In this document: one piece after another, positions 60,488-64,000 of the stretch
Layout of the letters: each line of letters begins with the position of its first letter
Numbering within the stretch: position 1 is the first letter of the stretch
Source of the DNA: Cyclobacteriaceae bacterium
GTDB lineage: Bacteria > Bacteroidota > Bacteroidia > Cytophagales > Cyclobacteriaceae
Length of the DNA: 64,000 nucleotides
Reading direction: 5' to 3'
Assembly (NCBI GenBank): GCA_025808415.1
Contig: CP075525.1
Span: 2,155,501-2,219,500, forward strand
Notes under the pieces: generated by a model
The model's input: the letters and a program-made list of their open reading frames with translations, nothing else
What the model was told of the DNA's origin: nothing
Databases searched by the model: none
Translations under genes and position numbers: made by a program

Positions 60488-61727
60488 GATCGTACTGTTT
60501 GATTTTACGGTACAAGGTTCTTTCGGAAATTCCCAAATCGCGTGCCGCATATTTTCGCTTGTTGTTATTTTTTCGCAGCGCACGCATAATTAATTCTTTC
60601 TCCTTTTTCTCGATGGATAGTGAATCTTCCTCTGTTTCATGCGCAATATCCTGAACATCTTCCTGTTCTTGTTCGGGGTGCACGGCTGTGTGTACGGGGG
60701 GTATGTTCAGTACGACAGGCTCGGATGTTGACTCGATGCCTTCAAACAACGTGGGATGGTCTTTAACAAGTTGGGCAGCATTGCCTTGGTGGTTATACAA
60801 TTCGAGCACTATCTTCTTCAGGTCCATCACATCCTTTTTCATATCAAACAGTACCTTGTAAAGGATGTCGCGCTCGGAAAATGATTCATTGTTTGAAATG
60901 CCGTTACGGTACAGGGTTGGCAAGCTACTTTCCTGCGGCAGGTAATGCAGCAGGTTTTCGGCTGAAATCTCCTTACTGTCCGTTGACAGCACAGAGATCT
61001 GCTCCACCAGGTTTTTCAGTTGCCGGATGTTTCCGGGGAAGCGGTACTTCAGCAATTGCTCCTTTCCATCTTCTGTAAGCGATACCGGCTTTACCTTATA
61101 CTTTTCGGCAAAATCGGAGGCAAATTTCCTGAACAGGAGTTCAATATCCTTTCCCCGTTCACGCAAAGGCGGTACATAAATGGGTACAGTGCTTAGCCGG
61201 TAATACAGGTCCTCACGGAATTTTCCGTCTTCAACCCGTTGCTGAAGGTTAATGTTGGTGGCGGCCACTACGCGAACATCGGTTTTTTGAACCTTTGATG
61301 AGCCTACTTTAATGAACTCGCCATTCTCCAACACGCGCAGTAAACGGGCTTGTGTGCCCAGCGGCATCTCACCGATTTCATCCAAAAAAATGGTACCGCC
61401 ATTGGTTACTTCAAAGTAACCCTTTCGGGCTTCGTGGGCCCCGGTAAAGGAGCCTTTTTCATGGCCGAACAATTCTGAATCAATTGTTCCTTCCGGTATG
61501 GACCCACAGTTTATGGCGATAAACTGACCATGCTTTCGAGAACTTAAATGGTGGATGATTTTCGAAAACGATTCCTTGCCACTTCCGCTCTCACCGGTAA
61601 TCAGTACCGACATATCGGTAGGGGCAACCTGCATGGCTACCCGCACTGCGTTGTTCAGCAAGGGTGAGTTGCCAATAATCCCAAAACGCTGCTTTACACT
61701 TTGAATTTCTGCTTCTGAAAAACTCAT
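60477..61727 (-). CDS. Sigma-54-dependent transcriptional activator
   Basis: A 416-residue activator without a receiver domain. The AAA+ domain has Walker A LITGESGSGKES, the sigma-54 contact loop as ELFGHEKGSFTGAHEARKG (GSFTGA for GAFTGA), Walker B GTIFLDEIGEMPLGTQARLL and REDLYYRLSTVPIYVPPLRE. A Fis-type helix-turn-helix ends the protein (RALRKNNNKRKYAARDLGIS). It lies 2 bases after miaB and overlaps lptE, a gene order widespread in Bacteroidetes. Confidence 0.94.
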   Translation of the reverse strand: MSFSEAEIQSVKQRFGIIGNSPLLNNAVRVAMQVAPTDMSVLITGESGSGKESFSKIIHHLSSRKHGQFIAINCGSIPEGTIDSELFGHEKGSFTGAHEARKGYFEVTNGGTIFLDEIGEMPLGTQARLLRVLENGEFIKVGSSKVQKTDVRVVAATNINLQQRVEDGKFREDLYYRLSTVPIYVPPLRERGKDIELLFRKFASDFAEKYKVKPVSLTEDGKEQLLKYRFPGNIRQLKNLVEQISVLSTDSKEISAENLLHYLPQESSLPTLYRNGISNNESFSERDILYKVLFDMKKDVMDLKKIVLELYNHQGNAAQLVKDHPTLFEGIESTSEPVVLNIPPVHTAVHPEQEQEDVQDIAHETEEDSLSIEKKEKELIMRALRKNNNKRKYAARDLGISERTLYRKIKQYDLEE

Positions 61728-61729
61728 CT

Positions 61730-63181
61730 TTATGAAATGGCTTTACCCAATAAGGTTGCTGCGGTACAGTTTTCGACCAACACATTTACGTACTGGCCTT
61801 TTTGAAAATTTTCCTTTGGAAAAACAATTACCTTGTTGGCACTGTTCCGGCCCTGCAGGTAATCGTTCGATTTTTTTGACGGTCCCTCAACCAGAACATT
61901 GAATATTTTCCCAACATCCTGTCGGTTCCGTATCAGCGAATGCTCATTTTGCTTTTGGATAATCTCCTGAAGTCTTCTCTTTTTCACATCCTCAGCAACA
62001 TCATCAGCGAATTTTTTGGCCGCCAGGGTTCCGGGTCTTTCCGAATAAAAAAACATGTAGGCAAAGTCATATTGCACGTAATCCATAAGGGTTAACGTGT
62101 CCTGGTGTTCTTCCTCTGTTTCGGTACAAAAACCGGTTATCATATCCGATGATATTCCGCAATCGTTACCCAGTATTTCCCTTATGCGGTCAATTTTTGC
62201 GATGTACCATTGCCGGCTATACCCCCGGTTCATAACCTCCAGTATGCGGGTATTACCGCTTTGCACAGGCAGGTGGATGTATTTGCATATATTTTCATAC
62301 CGGGCCATGGTATGCAGTACATCATCGGTTATGTCTTTCGGATGGGATGTGGAGAAACGCACGCGCAACTGCGGGTTTACCAGGGCTACCATTTCCAACA
62401 GTTGGGCAAAATTGATTACCTCGTTAATTCCTTTTTTCTCCAGCAAAGCTTTATTGTTCTCTTGGTGGCTCCATTTGTATGAATCTACATTTTGCCCCAG
62501 CAACGTTACCTCACGGTAACCACGGTTAAACAAATCGGTGGCTTCGGCTACTATGGAATACGGATCGCGGCTGCGTTCACGCCCACGGGTAAAGGGCACC
62601 ACGCAAAACGAACACATGTTATCGCACCCCCGCATAATGGAAATAAATGCCGTTACCCCGTTTGAGTTCAGGCGAACGGGTGATATATCCGCGTAAGTCT
62701 CTTCGCGTGAAAGAAAGGTATTCACGGCCTTTTCGCCTTCATCTACCTGGCTGATCAGTTGGGGCAAGTCGCGGTAAGCATCGGGGCCGGCCACCAGGTC
62801 AACAATTTTCTCCTCATCCAGCAATTTGGATTTAAGCCGCTCGGCCATGCAGCCCAACACGCCCACCAGCATTTCGGGTTTCTGCTTTTTTAATGTGTTG
62901 ATTTGGGTAAGCCTGTTGCGAACAGTTTGCTCGGCTTTTTCACGGATGGAACAGGTGTTCAGAAAAACAACATCTGCGTGGTGAATATCAGCCGTGGTAT
63001 CGAAGCCTTCTTTTGCTAAAATAGAAGCCACGATTTCACTATCGGAAAAGTTCATCTGGCAACCATAGCTTTCGATGTAAATCTTGCGGTTTTTACCGGT
63101 ATTCTGCTCTTTAGAAATATTAACAGTTTCGCAGGCTTCCGTACCATCCAAAACCCCTAAATCTTCAATAATTTGCTGCAT
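61730..63181 (-). CDS. miaB: tRNA 2-methylthio-N6-isopentenyladenosine synthase MiaB
   Basis: A 483-residue radical-SAM methylthiotransferase that modifies A37 of tRNAs reading UNN codons. The N-terminal cluster domain has [18 protein letters not shown] and further Cys residues ([21 protein letters not shown]). The radical-SAM motif is [22 protein letters not shown]-terminal TRAM domain is seen ([20 protein letters not shown]). First gene of the operon down to secG. Confidence 0.96.
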   Translation of the reverse strand: MQQIIEDLGVLDGTEACETVNISKEQNTGKNRKIYIESYGCQMNFSDSEIVASILAKEGFDTTADIHHADVVFLNTCSIREKAEQTVRNRLTQINTLKKQKPEMLVGVLGCMAERLKSKLLDEEKIVDLVAGPDAYRDLPQLISQVDEGEKAVNTFLSREETYADISPVRLNSNGVTAFISIMRGCDNMCSFCVVPFTRGRERSRDPYSIVAEATDLFNRGYREVTLLGQNVDSYKWSHQENNKALLEKKGINEVINFAQLLEMVALVNPQLRVRFSTSHPKDITDDVLHTMARYENICKYIHLPVQSGNTRILEVMNRGYSRQWYIAKIDRIREILGNDCGISSDMITGFCTETEEEHQDTLTLMDYVQYDFAYMFFYSERPGTLAAKKFADDVAEDVKKRRLQEIIQKQNEHSLIRNRQDVGKIFNVLVEGPSKKSNDYLQGRNSANKVIVFPKENFQKGQYVNVLVENCTAATLLGKAIS

Positions 63182-63297
63182 CTCAATTAAAATCAGGGGA
63201 CAAAAATACGATTTAATTGGTTCTGTGACATCTTGTCAGGGTATTTTACTTAAGTTGCCGTTGATGAGTTTTAATGTTTAACGTTTGCCATTTGCTT

Positions 63298-63810
63298 ATG
63301 TCAATTATTAAATCAGTTAGAGGGTTCACACCGGTTTTTGGGAAAGATTGCTACATCGCGGATGGTGCCGTAGTGGTGGGTGAAGTTACTATAGGAGACC
63401 ATTGCACGGTTTGGTTCAATGCGGTGGTTCGGGGCGATGTGCATTCCATTACCATTGGCAATAATACCAACATACAGGATGGCGCAGTATTGCATTGCAC
63501 CTATCAGCGGGCAAAACTCACCATAGGAAATAACGTTTCCATTGCGCATAACGCAGTAGTACACGGCTGCACCATTGAAGATAATGTGTTGATCGGTATT
63601 GGGGCCATAATCCTGGACCATGCTGTGATTGGGTCAAATTCTGTAATTGCTGCGGGGGCAGTGGTGTTGCCCGGAACGATCGTTGAGCCTGAAAGTATTT
63701 ATGCTGGCATTCCCGCCAAACGGGTAAAGGCCATTGGTGATGACATGCGTGCCGTTATTGAGCGTACCGCAAAAAATTACCCGATGTACGCAACCTGGTT
63801 TAAAGATTGA
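63298..63810 (+). CDS. Gamma-class carbonic anhydrase family protein
   Basis: A 170-residue left-handed beta-helix protein of the gamma carbonic anhydrase/YrdA family. Hexapeptide repeats run from IADGAVVVGEVTIGDHCTVW to SVIAAGAVVLPGTIVE. The metal-binding histidines are in AVLHCTYQRAKLTIGNNVSI and AHNAVVHGCTIEDNV. It ends with YPMYATWFKD. The ATG at 63298 is preferred over an in-frame ATG at 63274. Divergent from miaB. Confidence 0.92.
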   Translation: MSIIKSVRGFTPVFGKDCYIADGAVVVGEVTIGDHCTVWFNAVVRGDVHSITIGNNTNIQDGAVLHCTYQRAKLTIGNNVSIAHNAVVHGCTIEDNVLIGIGAIILDHAVIGSNSVIAAGAVVLPGTIVEPESIYAGIPAKRVKAIGDDMRAVIERTAKNYPMYATWFKD

Positions 63811-63879
63811 TAAATATCAGTTCAACTATTCAGTACATGGGAAGTTTAAAATCCATATATTGAACTGAGAAAATAAAAT

Positions 63880-64000
63880 ATGAAGCGCAGGGGCAACAAG
63901 GGTTTTGACCCATTAGTAATAGCAGACTACAAAGCCAGAATGGAAAAGGCAGGGCGTGTGTTCCTGCTGGATGAAACAGACGACAACACCGATGAATACG
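63880..64000 (+). CDS. Partial hypothetical protein at right edge
   Basis: Forty residues of a gene starting MKRRGNKGFDPLVIADYKAR and continuing in frame to the window end. The start is basic and has no signal peptide. No family can be named from this part. It follows the carbonic anhydrase gene by 69 bases on the same strand. Confidence 0.55.
   Translation, partial: MKRRGNKGFDPLVIADYKARMEKAGRVFLLDETDDNTDEY

Overview
The window looks like chromosomal DNA of a Bacteroidetes bacterium, probably Cytophagales (inference). The signs are type IX secretion (T9SS) C-terminal sorting domains, a V-type ATPase operon with a DUF2764 subunit, the operon order miaB / sigma-54 activator / lptE / TPR / secG, DUF2490 and SusD-era style lipoproteins, and the general lack of strong Shine-Dalgarno sites. 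No rRNA, tRNA, CRISPR array or prophage was found.

Layout. 1-4836: V-ATPase operon (E, DUF2764, A, B, D; continues off the left edge). 5046-23267: mixed core genes: nitronate monooxygenase, a 1.6k-residue T9SS surface protein, acyl-CoA oxidase-like enzyme, rhodanese, DUF2207 and DUF2490 proteins, DoxX, penicillin-acylase-like enzyme, a GIY-YIG nuclease bracketed by REP-like palindromes, and an amidohydrolase. 23445-45974: an integron-like gene-cassette array of about 22.5 kb with no integrase in the window. 45975-47219: an IS3-family element that has truncated both the last cassette and a GH1 gene. 47303-64000: core genes again: M15 peptidase, PEP carboxykinase, POT and OPT peptide transporters, groESL, the secG-miaB operon and a gamma carbonic anhydrase.

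The main discovery is the array. Ten attC-like sites of 129-172 bp, all in one orientation, separate eleven cassettes. For each of the ten complete cassettes, the first 14-20 bases after the upstream crossover point are the reverse complement of the last 14-20 bases of the 5' arm of its own attC. This reciprocal match is the signature of cassettes inserted by an integron integrase. The sites fall into two length classes (about 170 and about 130 bp) and carry nested, covarying hairpins. Cargo includes a type IIG restriction-modification enzyme, a PrcB-like lipoprotein with a subtilisin, a sigma factor / membrane TPR protein / CHAT protease-like set, HigBA, a DUF433/DUF5615 pair, an S41 peptidase, and T9SS-secreted proteases.

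A second, smaller hairpin family lies inside the array. These are 58-62 nt elements with a conserved 23-25 nt loop (starting C-R-C, ending CAAA) and stems whose sequence differs from copy to copy but always pairs. They occur only in the four cassettes larger than 3 kb, one near each end, all in the same orientation. I know of no described element of this form. They may be boundaries of a second mobilisation system that loads large inserts into cassettes (inference).
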